Shown piece after piece: positions 1 through 9,630 of a DNA stretch of 64,000 nt. This DNA is from Saccharina japonica. Its lineage: Eukaryota; Sar; Phaeophyceae; Laminariales; Laminariaceae. The notes beneath the pieces are model-generated. The model was given only the letters and a program-made list of their open reading frames with translations, did no database searches and was not told the DNA's origin. Location of the stretch: NCBI GenBank assembly GCA_008828725.1, contig MEHQ01001196.1:561924-625923 (forward strand), read 5' to 3'. Made by a program: the position numbers and the translations under genes. How positions within the stretch are numbered: position 1 is the stretch's first letter; the number at the start of each line of letters is the position of its first letter.

Positions 1-1392
1 TTTTGAGATTTCTACGCCAAGGTACGTATACTGGTCTACGATCGGTAATTCATCTTCTCCCCACTTCCACTTACAAGTTACCGGACTCTCCTTATCTTCG
101 TTACATACAACTACTGCGCACTTTTTTACGTTCGCCGTCACTCTCCACTTCCTGGTGTACTCTATTGCCTTCTCTATTTGTTTCTGCAGTCCTTCGGGTG
201 TTTCTGATATGCAGACCAAATCATCAGCAAACATCAATCCCGACACCGTATCTTCCCCCACCGTGACTCCCTGCGATGCTGCTTCTACTGCTACTATCAT
301 GTCATTAATGTATACCTTGAATAGGTTAGGTGATAGCGTACATCCCTGGGCAACTCCCTGTAGGATATCAACGTACTTCGATATTTCCCCGTCCAACATC
401 ACAGCACTTCTCGCACATTCCGTCATCTTCTTCATCATTCTCCACATCTTTCCTCTTATCCCTATTTCCCACAACTTTTTCCACAGCCCATTTCTCCATA
501 CTGTATCGTAGGCCTTCTGTACATCTAGAAATAAACAGTACGTTGTTAGCCCCGCGTATTTCCTACCTTGGATTATCTTACCTAATGTGTACACATGGTC
601 GACGCAGCTACGGTTTGGCCTAAATCCTGCTTGCCCTTCGCTAATTTTTTCTTCCTTCTCCATCATTGTTCCCATTCTATCGTTCAAAATCTTACAGAAC
701 GTTTTACCTACAGTGCTTAGTAGCGTTATCCCCCTATAGTTACCCGGGTCAGCCTTGTCTCCTTTCTTAAACAAGTTTACTACTACTCCTTCTCTCCATC
801 TCTTAGGTGCGTACTCGTTTTTTCCATATCCAGTTATACAACTTAACCATCATGGTAAGCATTCCTTCTCCCCCATACTTCATAAACTCATTAACTATTT
901 GGTCTGCTCCTGCTGCCTTTCTATTCTTAAGTTTAGCTACACACTTCTTTACTTCTTCTCTTGTGAACTCTCCCTGTAACCCTTCTGAGCCACTGTCTTC
1001 CCTTTCTGATGCTTCTACTTTCGCCTCTGCCCACGCGTTGATATCCTTCTCGAATTCTTCGTCGAACGTTTCGTTGGTTGTGGGCGTTCCTAGCTTGCGG
1101 TAATGCTCTACAAGTACTTCCCCTTTCCCCCTTCGAACTACTAACCATTTTACCGTTCTGTGCTCTTAATGTAGCTATCCCCGAATCTGCCTCTCCTGCT
1201 TGTTTGCCTAGTATCCCTTTTATCCCTCGTACCCACATCTGTTTCATCCCGCCATCAAAGTGTCCATTCGTTTTATTAACTACGTCTTTCCATACCCCTT
1301 TCTTCTTCTTCTCAACCACCTTTTTCACTTTCTTTCTAGCAATACCATACTCCTCCCATCCTGACGTAGTTTTGCTCGATGTGTATCTTGCG
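1..1392 (-). mobile_element. LINE (non-LTR retrotransposon) fragment, endonuclease-RT linker and RT
   Basis: Read on the minus strand, this stretch encodes the linker and reverse transcriptase of a non-LTR retrotransposon. The first part (about 1390 down to 1120) includes the segment AQNGKMVSSSKG. The RT core follows, with FLDVQKAYDTVWRNGLWKKL near 500, the LQGVAQGCTLSPNLFKVYIND block near 330 and the catalytic FADD near 210. The left edge of the window cuts the element. A frameshift lies near 1115-1125 in a C-rich run, so the copy is dead. From about 620 to the left edge it is nearly identical to the plus-strand copy at 9631-11306, which marks the same family. Its 5' end stops at about 1392, where a SINE tail begins. 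RT identity is secure from the motifs; the clade is not assigned. Confidence 0.88.
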
Positions 1393-1486
1393 TGTAGCCT
1401 ACTTTGCGACCCCGGATCTGAGTTACGGCTAGGAAGGAGAGAGGAAGGAAGTACGAAGATAATAAATTGGATGGGAAAACACAAAA
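1393..1486 (+). repeat. SINE 3' tail fragment
   Basis: The stretch starting AGCCTACTTTG and containing GACCCCGGATCTGAGTTACG matches the 3' tail of the full SINE copies at 28097-28185 and 39550-39632. Only the tail remains, butted against the 5' end of the antisense LINE, which suggests that the LINE landed inside a SINE or that the two recombined. Confidence 0.7.
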
Positions 1487-1591
1487 CGATTACGAAAACG
1501 GCTACCTGTGCATCCTACCTACTGCAGTAGATGACCTTAAAACCCCCCTGTAATTTACTTGAATGGTATTCTTTGTGGATCGCAAAACCAG

Positions 1592-1749
1592 GCGTTCACC
1601 ACGACAGAGCGGGCTTGGTGCTAGACGACATCAACTTGGAGATCGAGCCCGGGATGCTGATCGGGGTGGTGGGGGCCGTGGGCTCTTCCAAAAGCTCCTT
1701 GCTCATGGCCCTTCTCCGAGAAATAATTCCGCAACAAGAGGAGGATGGG
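1592..1749 (+). CDS. ABCC NBD1 exon a (Walker A)
   Basis: Carries [13 protein letters not shown] and the altered Walker [12 protein letters not shown]. The donor is GGG|GTGAGT at 1750, phase 0. An in-frame TAG at 1528 limits how far the frame extends upstream, and the acceptor at 1591/1592 is the best candidate. Confidence 0.7.
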
Positions 1750-4700
1750 GTGAGTTATGTTGCCGCTCTCGTGTCAGGCCGGGTCAGTTCGAACAAACTC
1801 GTGTGTGTCGCGTAAAGCAGGTTACCTAGCGGCTGTCAGGTAAGCACACCTTGTGGGAAGGGTGCACTGTTTAGCTCATTATTGTCTGACCAGGTGAGGG
1901 AAGGCTCATCTAGCGACGAGATACCGGGTAGTATAGACGCATGCTACGATAGAGGTGCACCATGTTTTTTCTGAGCTACTCATTTAAGGAGCGGCATTAC
2001 CTCACCGAAATAAATGATTTTGGAGGAAAATAAAAGCGCTGCCGGATGCAAAATCTCATGACCGAAGTATTCTCTGGAACAGTGTTCGTCACAAAAATGA
2101 AAAAATGACGAATTTGGGCTAAGGAGCCCGATCGTTCAGAAAACGATTCAGCCAAAAATTGCTACCTCTACCGTAGCACGCGTCTATACTTCTACAGTAG
2201 TAGTAGTGCTTGCAGAGTGTAAGTTGTTTCAGGACTAGCGCGTGGAACCTCGGGTTGCGCGCGAGCACACGTCCTCGGAGGCGTGTTGTTTCGGGTGAGA
2301 TATTGAGCTCCCCGTGTGGAGAGCTCAGAAAAGAAAGTACCACGTTCTCTACCGTGGGTTTTCTCACTGAGGGCGTTTCACTCGTGGAGGTGTATTATCC
2401 CCACCCAATACCCTCACATTGAGACGCTTCTGGCACGCTTGACCCGTTGAAAACATGCCACCCCTTTGTGTATACCGGCATATGAAGTATTTTGAAAACA
2501 AAGCATGTTAAATTATAGTGGAACTCCGACAATGTCTCCTACAGGAGTTCGTCAGGCATGGGGGAGCCCAAACTGGCAATGCGTTTATTATAAAGCCGAC
2601 GTCCAGACAACTCTCGCGTATGAGGGACTGCATATCATGAAGATAGGCCCGACCACTCGCATAGAGTCGGCATTGTGCAGGATCGGATAACCCAGATGCC
2701 GTGCTTATTTTCACCTTATTTAGCGATCTGGCGAGATCAGCCCGATGTTGCCGCTGCTCCAGCCATACATAGGTTCCCACAGCTTATTGATTGTGTTTCT
2801 CGGCCTGGCACTTCGTCGCTTGTCCAAACACGTTTGTGCCGATACGCGGTATACCCCTTCCGTGTAATGCCTCGTCGCCATGAAAACCGCCCGCTACTTG
2901 CATAAGCCGGTGCCTTTAAAAAACAGCAACACAGCATAAGCCTTCGAAACAAATGAACCCCCTGTCCACCATCCGCTTCTGGCAAAACACCAAAAGCTTC
3001 CTCCGCCATGTCGCCCTGGCCCTCTGGCTGCCGAAGTAATCGAATCACCCCTGTCGGGCACCCGCCTCTTGCATATATCGGAACCTCTTCACCCTGTCGG
3101 TCATTCCGGCTGGCGTACCCAGGGCGAAAGAAAGGTGGTCTCGGTGGGAGGAACGGTCGCGTACGCTGCCCAGGAGCCTTGGATTCAATCCGGGACTCTT
3201 CGGGAGAATATCTTGTTCGGACGACCCATGGACCGAGAAAGGTGCGTGTGTGCATAAGCAGCAAGTGCGGCGGAGTCCCCACCTGTCGGTCTGATGTTTG
3301 GAAACGAGGTTTATTTGTGTATCTACGCATACTCCAATTTTGTTTTCCTCGGGGCCGAAACAAGAGGTGCGTTGCACAAGAAAGCGACAGCCGAAACGCC
3401 TCCGTCCAGTCCCGCTGTTTTGATAGTTTGAGCGGTTTAGGTCCCTGCTCGGGTTGGTTTTCCGTCGGGGACGCGTGCTACGGTAGAGGTAGCAATTTTT
3501 GGCCGAATCGTTTTCTGAACGATCGGGCTCCTTAGCCCAAATTCGTCGGACTTTTTCATTTTAGTGACGAATGCTGTTCCAGAGAATACTTCGGTCATGA
3601 GACTTTGCATCCGGCAGCGCTTAAATTTTCCTCCAATATCATTTTTTTCGGTGAGGTATGCCGCTCCTTAAATGAGTAGCCCAGAACAAACATGGTGCGC
3701 CTCTATCGTAGCATGCGTCCGGGGACGGAGGGTCTCCACGAACACTGCAGCACGAAAAGCAATCCATGCCACGGTGGTAATGGAGGGCGCCGGTAGCGGC
3801 CAAGGTAAAATGGTAGTCTGTGGAGGGAGGGGGGTACTTATGCCACATAGCGATTTTTGCGTTAGGGAATTGTTTACGAGTTTTTTTGACGATGGTCACT
3901 TGATTATACAATATTGCTCTGTACCTGACCCAAACAACCGTGTGTTGGTCGAAACGCTAAACCTGCAACCAGATGAGCAATCCTAAAGCCTAGGTATACC
4001 ACGAGCAATACTCGAGTAGACAGCACCAACTCTATTCCAATGAGATTACACACAGTAAGTTAGGGAGGCCGGTCAGCCATAAGAATGTTTCTCACAAGGC
4101 AAAAAATACAGCCGTTGCCAGCATCATTGTAGGGCCCGTGTCATGCGTGACGCGTGTTACGGCAGAGGTAGCACTTTTTGGCTGGATCGTTTTCTGAACG
4201 ATAGAGGTCTCCTTGACCCAAATTCGTCGTCTTTTCATTTTTGTGACGAATAAGTTTTTCAAGTATACTTCGGTCATGAGATTTCGCATCCTGCAGCACT
4301 CTTATTTTTCTCCAAAACAATCATTGTTTTTGGTGAGGTATGACGCTCCTTAAGCGAGGAGCTCAGAAAATACATGGTGCACCTCTATCGTAGCATGCGT
4401 CGCGTGGCCGTCGTCACATAGGCATATATTCTCGCATCCTTACCATGCGGGGGGGGGGGGGGGGTTCTCCCATGGGCCCCAAAGGGCCCCCCCCCCCCCC
4501 GCCGGGGGGGGGGGGGGGGGGGGGGGGGGTACTCATGTGATCCATGGACGATCGCCACATCCGTACAATGACGGAGACGGAGCTCGTCGAGTTTTCACCA
4601 AACATGGCGCACGTTTGTTGCCCCAGGCGTGGATCGCCGTGAGGTGCTCGGCGAGTAAAATGGAGAGCGCGAGAGCTGCATACCACTAAAGGCAATCGCT

Positions 4701-7700
4701 TGTGAGGCTGACTATGAATAGGGCGCCTTCTGCGTGTATGTTTATTGCACGCAGATGACTGCGTCTGATAAGGTTGATCGCAAGAATGGCAAGTATCGGT
4801 CGACGCGAGGCTCACCAGAAGCTATATACATCATAGGTGACATTGGATCACTTCATACACGTACTCGTTATTACCCGACAACCGGGCCGGGAAGCACCCG
4901 TTCGGTCTGGTTTCACTTGGCGTGGCCTCGCGAGTCCTCCGTGTTCAACGACCAAGCCACGCTGCCATCGTTTACCGCCCATCATGTAGGGGATTAAACC
5001 GTAGCCCCAAAAATAAATGCTGTCCCCGCTCGTGATAATCCAAGAGCTGCCTCCTGAAACCCGGGTGGGGGCGTTTAATGATGCAATCGATCATTATGTT
5101 GTGGAGTGTTTTGATAAATACTTGTCATCCAACACTTACTTACTTCGGACGGATCGTGACCTGGGTAACGCGGTTTCTCTCCTGCCATTGGTTAGAGGTT
5201 GCGCAAGATCTCCAAGCACGTACCCAGCCCAGGAAACATGTGCTGGATTGTACTACTCGTGATTCTATTGGACTGCTCCCACCCGAACAAACGAGGTAGA
5301 TCTTACAGACTAGAACTCCATCTGCCCTATGAAAACTCTAAAGCATCAAGTGGAAATCGCTTGCCTGTCCGAGTTGTCAACCGCAGTCTACTCCAAAACA
5401 CCTCATACGGGTTGTCCCCGCCCCACCCCCCCTCCCTGCCCCCTGTCCTGCGTCGGCCCATGCATAAGGTACGAATCGGTCCTGCGAGACTGTTCGCTCG
5501 AGCGCGACCTGTCTACCCTCCCCTCGGGTGACATGACCGGCATTGGAGACAGAGGCGTCAACCTGTCGGGGGGACAGAAGGCTAGGGTGGGGCTTGCCCG
5601 CATGGCCTATGCGCACGTGAGTCAGCACTTATAATGCAGCATCAAATGGGTGGGCGGGGGTTCGCTCGATTATATGATCCCTCCACCCCCCGTCCCCCCC
5701 AAAATCACAATCTCAAATTCTTAATTATCAGACTCTTAACATCTGTAGCGTACTGTATACGTTTAAGCTTTTTGTCGTAGTGTCCATTATTTCATTATTT
5801 TCTGTTTCTTCGTCATCATTACGGGGGAACCATAGTATATAGGACCTATATGGAAGCCTACTGTCGTAAAATCCCAAAGGTCCCAAGTGATGTGGTAGCT
5901 TTGACCCGCTACCGAGGGCTGCACGTTTTCTTCCTTATGTTTAGGGCAAGGAGAGAGCCCTCCACGTTGGGTTACCAGCGTGGAGAAGAGATAGATCGAG
6001 TGAGGTTCGGGCGGGCAAACAAGGCCCGTCTCGACTTCAAGGAGGCTCGGCCCGCGACGCCCCCCCCTGTCCACTAAATTTCTCCCGCCCCGGGCCGCTC
6101 ACTTACACTGTATACTCACATAGTGTTGCGTTCTGATTGTGAAACGTTTGTCATGGTGGCGTCCATGTCAAAGAGGTCTAAACTATTCCGCGTCCAGCTC
6201 CAGCTCCAGCTGGTCGACCCCGCCAACCCGAATGCAACGATGTTGGAGGAAACCAAAAGAGCTACCCGGCCAACAATCCCATGAGCTAGGAAAAAATACC
6301 GTGGAAAATATGGCAACACAATAAGAATGAAAGAAAGTTCGACGAGTTTGGGTTATAAAGGAGCCCGATCATTCAGAAACAAAATCAGCACAAAAGTTGC
6401 CACCTCTACCGTAGCACGCGACATCGAATGGACTCTGTGCCTTGAGATCGTTGCGTGCGAAGTTTGCACGCCTGTCTCTGGGCGGCGATTCAGGCGAAAC
6501 GCAGCGCGGTGTCATCCATGGCAGGGAACGCCTCTTTCTTCTCAGGCCCCTCGGTTGGTGGGCTCTCCACCCACAGCGCAAGTAACCCCAAAAGCTGATT
6601 CGGATAAAAACAAATGCTGAACATTCCACGCGATGAACAAGGCCCCGAAGAAGCAAAAGATAAGTATATATCACGAGAAGAGCAGTTATAAACAAGTCAC
6701 TCGCACGCGTATCGCGAATGATTCCTCGTGGTTGATTCTGATTTACGGACAGGGCCCGGTCACTCGTAACCCCTGACGCATGGTACGGTAGAGGGTGGTG
6801 ATGTGAGGAGAGCTATATACCTCATCCATATAACCCTAAGTTTGGTGAAAACTAAAAGGGCTACCCGATGAAGTATGAAACGAAGAAAACAAAATCCGCA
6901 ACACAAAAAGGAGACTCGACGATAATGGGTGAAGGAGACTCATCCCACGGTAGGGGGCGCAGCAGACTTTTCTGAGCTCCTCACATGAGGAGCTCAATAT
7001 CTCACCCAAAACAGGACGGACTTCGGAAATGTTCGTTCGAAAACAAACATACCAGTGAAATATTAATAGTACCCGGTGGTTACCCACGTGAGGGGCTCAG
7101 CCGGTCAGACAATATTGAGCCAAAAAGTGGTACCCCAAACGTGGGATCCCATATTTCGAAATCCTTTCAGCCAAAGGGTGCTGTGCTACCTCTGTCTTCG
7201 CACCCGTTTTATTTTTGGCGAAGAAAAAAAAGTAAAAATGACGGGCTATACACCCATCGTGGAACGCCTCGCGGAAAGTTTGGACGGACGGTGATATCCC
7301 GAAAGAGGAGAGACGCATGCTGCGGAAGGTGTTGCTTTTTTTACTTTTTTCATCGCCTACTTTGGATGAGGTGAGCATCTGTTCCCCAATCCAACATCAA
7401 GGCACTTCGATAATCTACGGAAAGCGCCAGCCGATGAAATAATCCCCCCATGACCTACGTAGCTCCATATAGACAACCCGAACCAACTTGTAAACCGCAA
7501 TAAAACGTTTTTTGAATATTGATAGAGCCATGCCATTGGTTTGAGACTGGCCCACACAGCTCCTCGTTCCAATATTGCAAATCAACAAATTGGTGTGACA
7601 TGAAGCAGGCGTCACCCTTTTTAACGCCCCCACCCCCGCCCCCCACGCCCCCCGGCTCGCTGGCCTCGGCCGGCCCTGCCCGTGAAAAAACATTGCTGGT

Positions 7701-7843
7701 TTGTTTTAAATTTTAAATAGGCTGACGTGTATTTGATGGACGACCCGCTGTCAGCAGTAGACCCAGCTGTGGCCCGAGAACTGTTTTCCGGGGTCTTGCG
7801 CGGGAGGCTGTCCGGCAGCACAAGGCTCCTTGTCACGCACCAG
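1592..7843 (+). CDS. ABCC/MRP-type ABC transporter, NBD1 only, four exons (gene fragment)
   Basis: Four exons with matching phases encode one nucleotide-binding domain of an ABC exporter of the ABCC (MRP) type: about 1592-1749, 3135-3241, 5469-5616 and 7721-7843. In order they give [11 protein letters not shown], a Walker A-like [11 protein letters not shown], the Q-loop region [36 protein letters not shown] (signature), [11 protein letters not shown] (Walker B) and LVTHQ (H-loop). Junction phases are 0, 2 and 0. ABCC proteins couple ATP hydrolysis to export of anionic conjugates and metabolites; substrate cannot be told here. Walker A has Ser where GxxGxGKS has the second conserved Gly. I found no transmembrane domain and no NBD2 exon: TMD1 may lie left of the window, but a LINE sits just upstream and nothing recognisable follows 7843. 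It is either a decayed gene or one whose remaining exons I cannot see. The exon 1 acceptor (CCAG at 1588-1591) is uncertain. Confidence 0.75.
1936..2184 (+). mobile_element. MITE family A, copy 1 (TSD TATA)
   Basis: A 249-bp element with terminal inverted repeats GACGCRTGCTACGRTAGAGG / complement, flanked by the 4-bp duplication TATA (1932-1935 and 2185-2188). It has no coding capacity. An internal short hairpin (GAGCTACTC..GGAG) lies near the left end. It sits in the intron between exons a and b of the ABC transporter fragment. Confidence 0.88.
2235..2372 (-). repeat. Repeat family B, copy 1
   Basis: Reverse orientation of a roughly 140-bp core shared with 6925-7165 and 8697-8945. The core has CCCACGGTAG, TTTTCTGAGCTC, a short hairpin and GAGCTCAATATCTCACCCGA. 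The hairpin resembles that of MITE family A, so B is probably a related, larger or composite subfamily. Confidence 0.6.
3135..3241 (+). CDS. ABCC NBD1 exon b (Q-loop)
   Basis: AAAG|GTGGTCTCG acceptor, phase 0; AG|GTGCGTG donor, phase 2. Encodes the beta strand [10 protein letters not shown], the Q-loop AQEPW and [10 protein letters not shown], typical of ABCC NBD1. Confidence 0.82.
3470..3719 (-). mobile_element. MITE family A, copy 2 (TSD CGGG)
   Basis: 250 bp, in the opposite orientation to copy 1, with the same inverted termini. It is flanked by CGGG at 3466-3469 and 3720-3723. It lies in the ABCC intron between exons b and c. Confidence 0.88.
4149..4401 (-). mobile_element. MITE family A, copy 3 (TSD GCGT)
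   Basis: 253 bp, same termini and orientation as copy 2, flanked by GCGT at 4145-4148 and 4402-4405. Only about 430 bp separates it from copy 2, in the same intron. Confidence 0.87.
4449..4530. repeat. Alternating poly-G / poly-C tract
   Basis: Runs of about 17 G, about 16 C and about 28 G in 80 bp, separated by a short CATGGGCCCC-type linker. G and C runs can pair or form quadruplexes. Run lengths in such tracts are often unreliable in assemblies. Confidence 0.75.
5469..5616 (+). CDS. ABCC NBD1 exon c (signature motif)
   Basis: Acceptor ATAAG|GTACG. The phase-2 join to exon b creates ..RERYESVL, the expected ABCC sequence. Contains [13 protein letters not shown] and LSGGQKAR. Donor CAC|GTGAGT, phase 0. 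Confidence 0.85.
6365..6421 (+). mobile_element. MITE family A, right-end fragment
   Basis: Contains the internal GGAGCCCGATC and the right terminus CCTCTACCGTAGCACGCG. The left half is missing. Confidence 0.6.
6775..7170 (+). repeat. MITE A left terminus followed by repeat family B, copy 2
   Basis: Starts with a diverged family-A terminus (GACGCATGGTACGGTAGAGG). From about 6925 it carries the family-B core with TCTGAGCTCCTCACATGAGG and GAGCTCAATATCTCACCC, then a segment GTACCCGGTGGTTACCCACG shared with the copy near 8880. The outer right boundary is unclear. A further terminus-like GACGCATGCTGCGG lies at 7311. Confidence 0.5.
7721..7843 (+). CDS. ABCC NBD1 exon d (Walker B, D-loop, H-loop)
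   Basis: Acceptor AATAG|GCTGAC, donor CAG|GTCAGT, 41 codons, phase 0 to 0. Encodes [14 protein letters not shown] and LLVTHQ. Asp rather than Glu follows the Walker B Asp, as is common in ABCC NBD1. Confidence 0.85.
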
Positions 7844-8016
7844 GTCAGTCCGTGAATACTGGCCACAAGACTTAACCTGCACGGAGGCATGTTTACGGTG
7901 GGGAGGGGAGAGGGGTGTGGTAGGTTTTTATTCAAACTTGTAGTTTCCGACTTGAACGGGGGGCTTCTCAACTAAACACCTAGTTCCAATTGTTTTATTC
8001 TTTAAATGCTGTTCGT

Positions 8017-8284
8017 GACGCGTTGCTACGATAGAGGTATACCAAGGTATACCTTTTTTTGGCAGAAACGTTTTCTGAACGACGGGGGTCCTTAACCCGA
8101 AATCTTCGGAGTTTCCATTATTAATGATGCGGTAGTTTTCAGGGTATACTTGGTTCAATGGGGAGGGGTCATCGGGTAGCCCCTGTGTTTTCCTTTCCTA
8201 GTCCGTTTTTGGGTGGATGTTTTAGAGCTCCTCGAATGGCCACGCTCGGAAACCGTATGGCGAACCTCTACCCTAGGAAGCGTC
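8017..8284 (-). mobile_element. MITE family A, copy 4 (TSD TCGT)
   Basis: 268 bp, diverged inside, flanked by TCGT at 8013-8016 and 8285-8288. A short AAGGTATACC duplication near the left end makes it longer than its relatives. Confidence 0.8.
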
Positions 8285-8355
8285 TCGTGCTTTAGGTCTA
8301 GCATCGTTTTTTTCTGGGGTATCATACGCTTTGTGGGACACCAGGTACAGCAGTA

Positions 8356-8609
8356 GACACATGCTACGCTAGAGGTGCACCTTGTTTCTTCTTGAGCTTC
8401 TCTCGCTTGAGGAGCGTCGTACCTCACCGAAAAAACGATTTTGAGGAGGAAAATTAAAGTGCTGCCGGATGAGAGCTATCCTGACCGAAGTATAATCTAA
8501 AAAATATTATTCGTCACAACACTGAAATTCCGACGAATATGGGTTAAAGAGCCCGATCGTTCAGAAAACGGTTCAGCCTAAACGTGCTACCTCTGCCGTA
8601 GCGCGCGTC
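8356..8609 (+). mobile_element. MITE family A, copy 5 (TSD AGTA)
   Basis: 254 bp, flanked by AGTA at 8352-8355 and 8610-8613, the fifth copy with an exact 4-bp duplication. Lies 71 bp from copy 4. Confidence 0.87.
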
Positions 8610-8696
8610 AGTATGCTTTTCTTCACGCGATTGTTCATCAACGTAGCAGCCTGAATTTTAATATATGCATGCCATATAGTTGTGAAACAATTCGGT

Positions 8697-8945
8697 AGTG
8701 TGGAGTCATCTCACGGTAGGGTCAGAAGCATATTTTTCTGAGCTCCACACATTGGAGAGGAGCTCAATATCTCACCCGAAACATGACTTCGGAAACATTC
8801 GCTCGCGCGCAACCCGACCAAACCTTCCAATGCGGTAGTCCCGAAACAAATAATACCGAAAACAATTTTAGTACGAGGTATCCGGCGGTTACTCACGTGA
8901 GGAGCACCACCGGTCAGGAAATATTGAGCCTATAGCAGTGGGATG
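8697..8945 (+). repeat. Repeat family B, copy 3
   Basis: Shares with 6925-7165 the blocks CACGGTAGGG, TTTTCTGAGCTC, GAGGAGCTCAATATCTCACC, GACTTCGGAAA and, further right, CGGCGGTTACTCACGTGAGG and ATATTGAGCC. No terminal repeats or target duplication were recognised. The rest of 8946-9610 holds no gene I can support; a fused double terminus GACGTGTGCTACGGTAGCAC lies at 9380-9401. Confidence 0.55.
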
Positions 8946-9630
8946 CATGTTATTTGCGTTCCTCTATCGTACTGCAAAAGGGAAAAGTGATAAAGTTTGA
9001 CGTGCCCACCACTACCGAATTTTTGCGACCTTCAGCGGCTGCGTATGTGTCGCCCGCGGGCCATGGGGCAGACCGGGGCTGTTTTGGAAAAGGGCGGGTC
9101 TGACATTACCATCGTCGTCGTCCATTATCATCGCAAATGCTTGGGTATTCAGTGCCTACGACGTTCTGGAAAAATCGTCATTTTGTATTTTTACCATCGG
9201 AAATAGTTTTGTTTTCTTGTAATTTCATTTTTTTTGTGATGTCGTGCGTTTCGCTAAACAGTTATGTGCTGCCTTCTCCGAAAACGACGTCGAAACGGTT
9301 TTGCTTTTCAACGAGGCGTTTTTGTAACTGTGTATTTGTTTTTCGCCCGCAGCTCTATTTGGTTATATATTTGACGAGAGACGTGTGCTACGGTAGCACG
9401 AATATATAGCGCCTAAAAACTACCTTATGAGTATTCTTGTTGATTTGGAGATCTGCAGCCATGACCGGTTTATAGTGCAACTCACGCAAAAACTGCAATC
9501 AACATGTCCATGCCCAGGTCAGCTTACTACTCTGCCTGACAACGAACAACCTGTGCACCACAAAATCGGTTTTTATACTAGAGCCGTTCGTCAGATACAA
9601 TTTTCGTCCTGATGAGACCCCCCCCCCCCC

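Noticed and set aside
155..623. Plus-strand open frames at the left edge
   Set aside because: They are the opposite strand of the LINE reverse transcriptase; the minus strand carries the RT motifs.
1531..1591. MTLKPPCN as the true start of the ABC transporter
   Set aside because: ABCC NBD1 is internal to the protein; this stretch has no family similarity and is better explained as intron before the acceptor at 1591.
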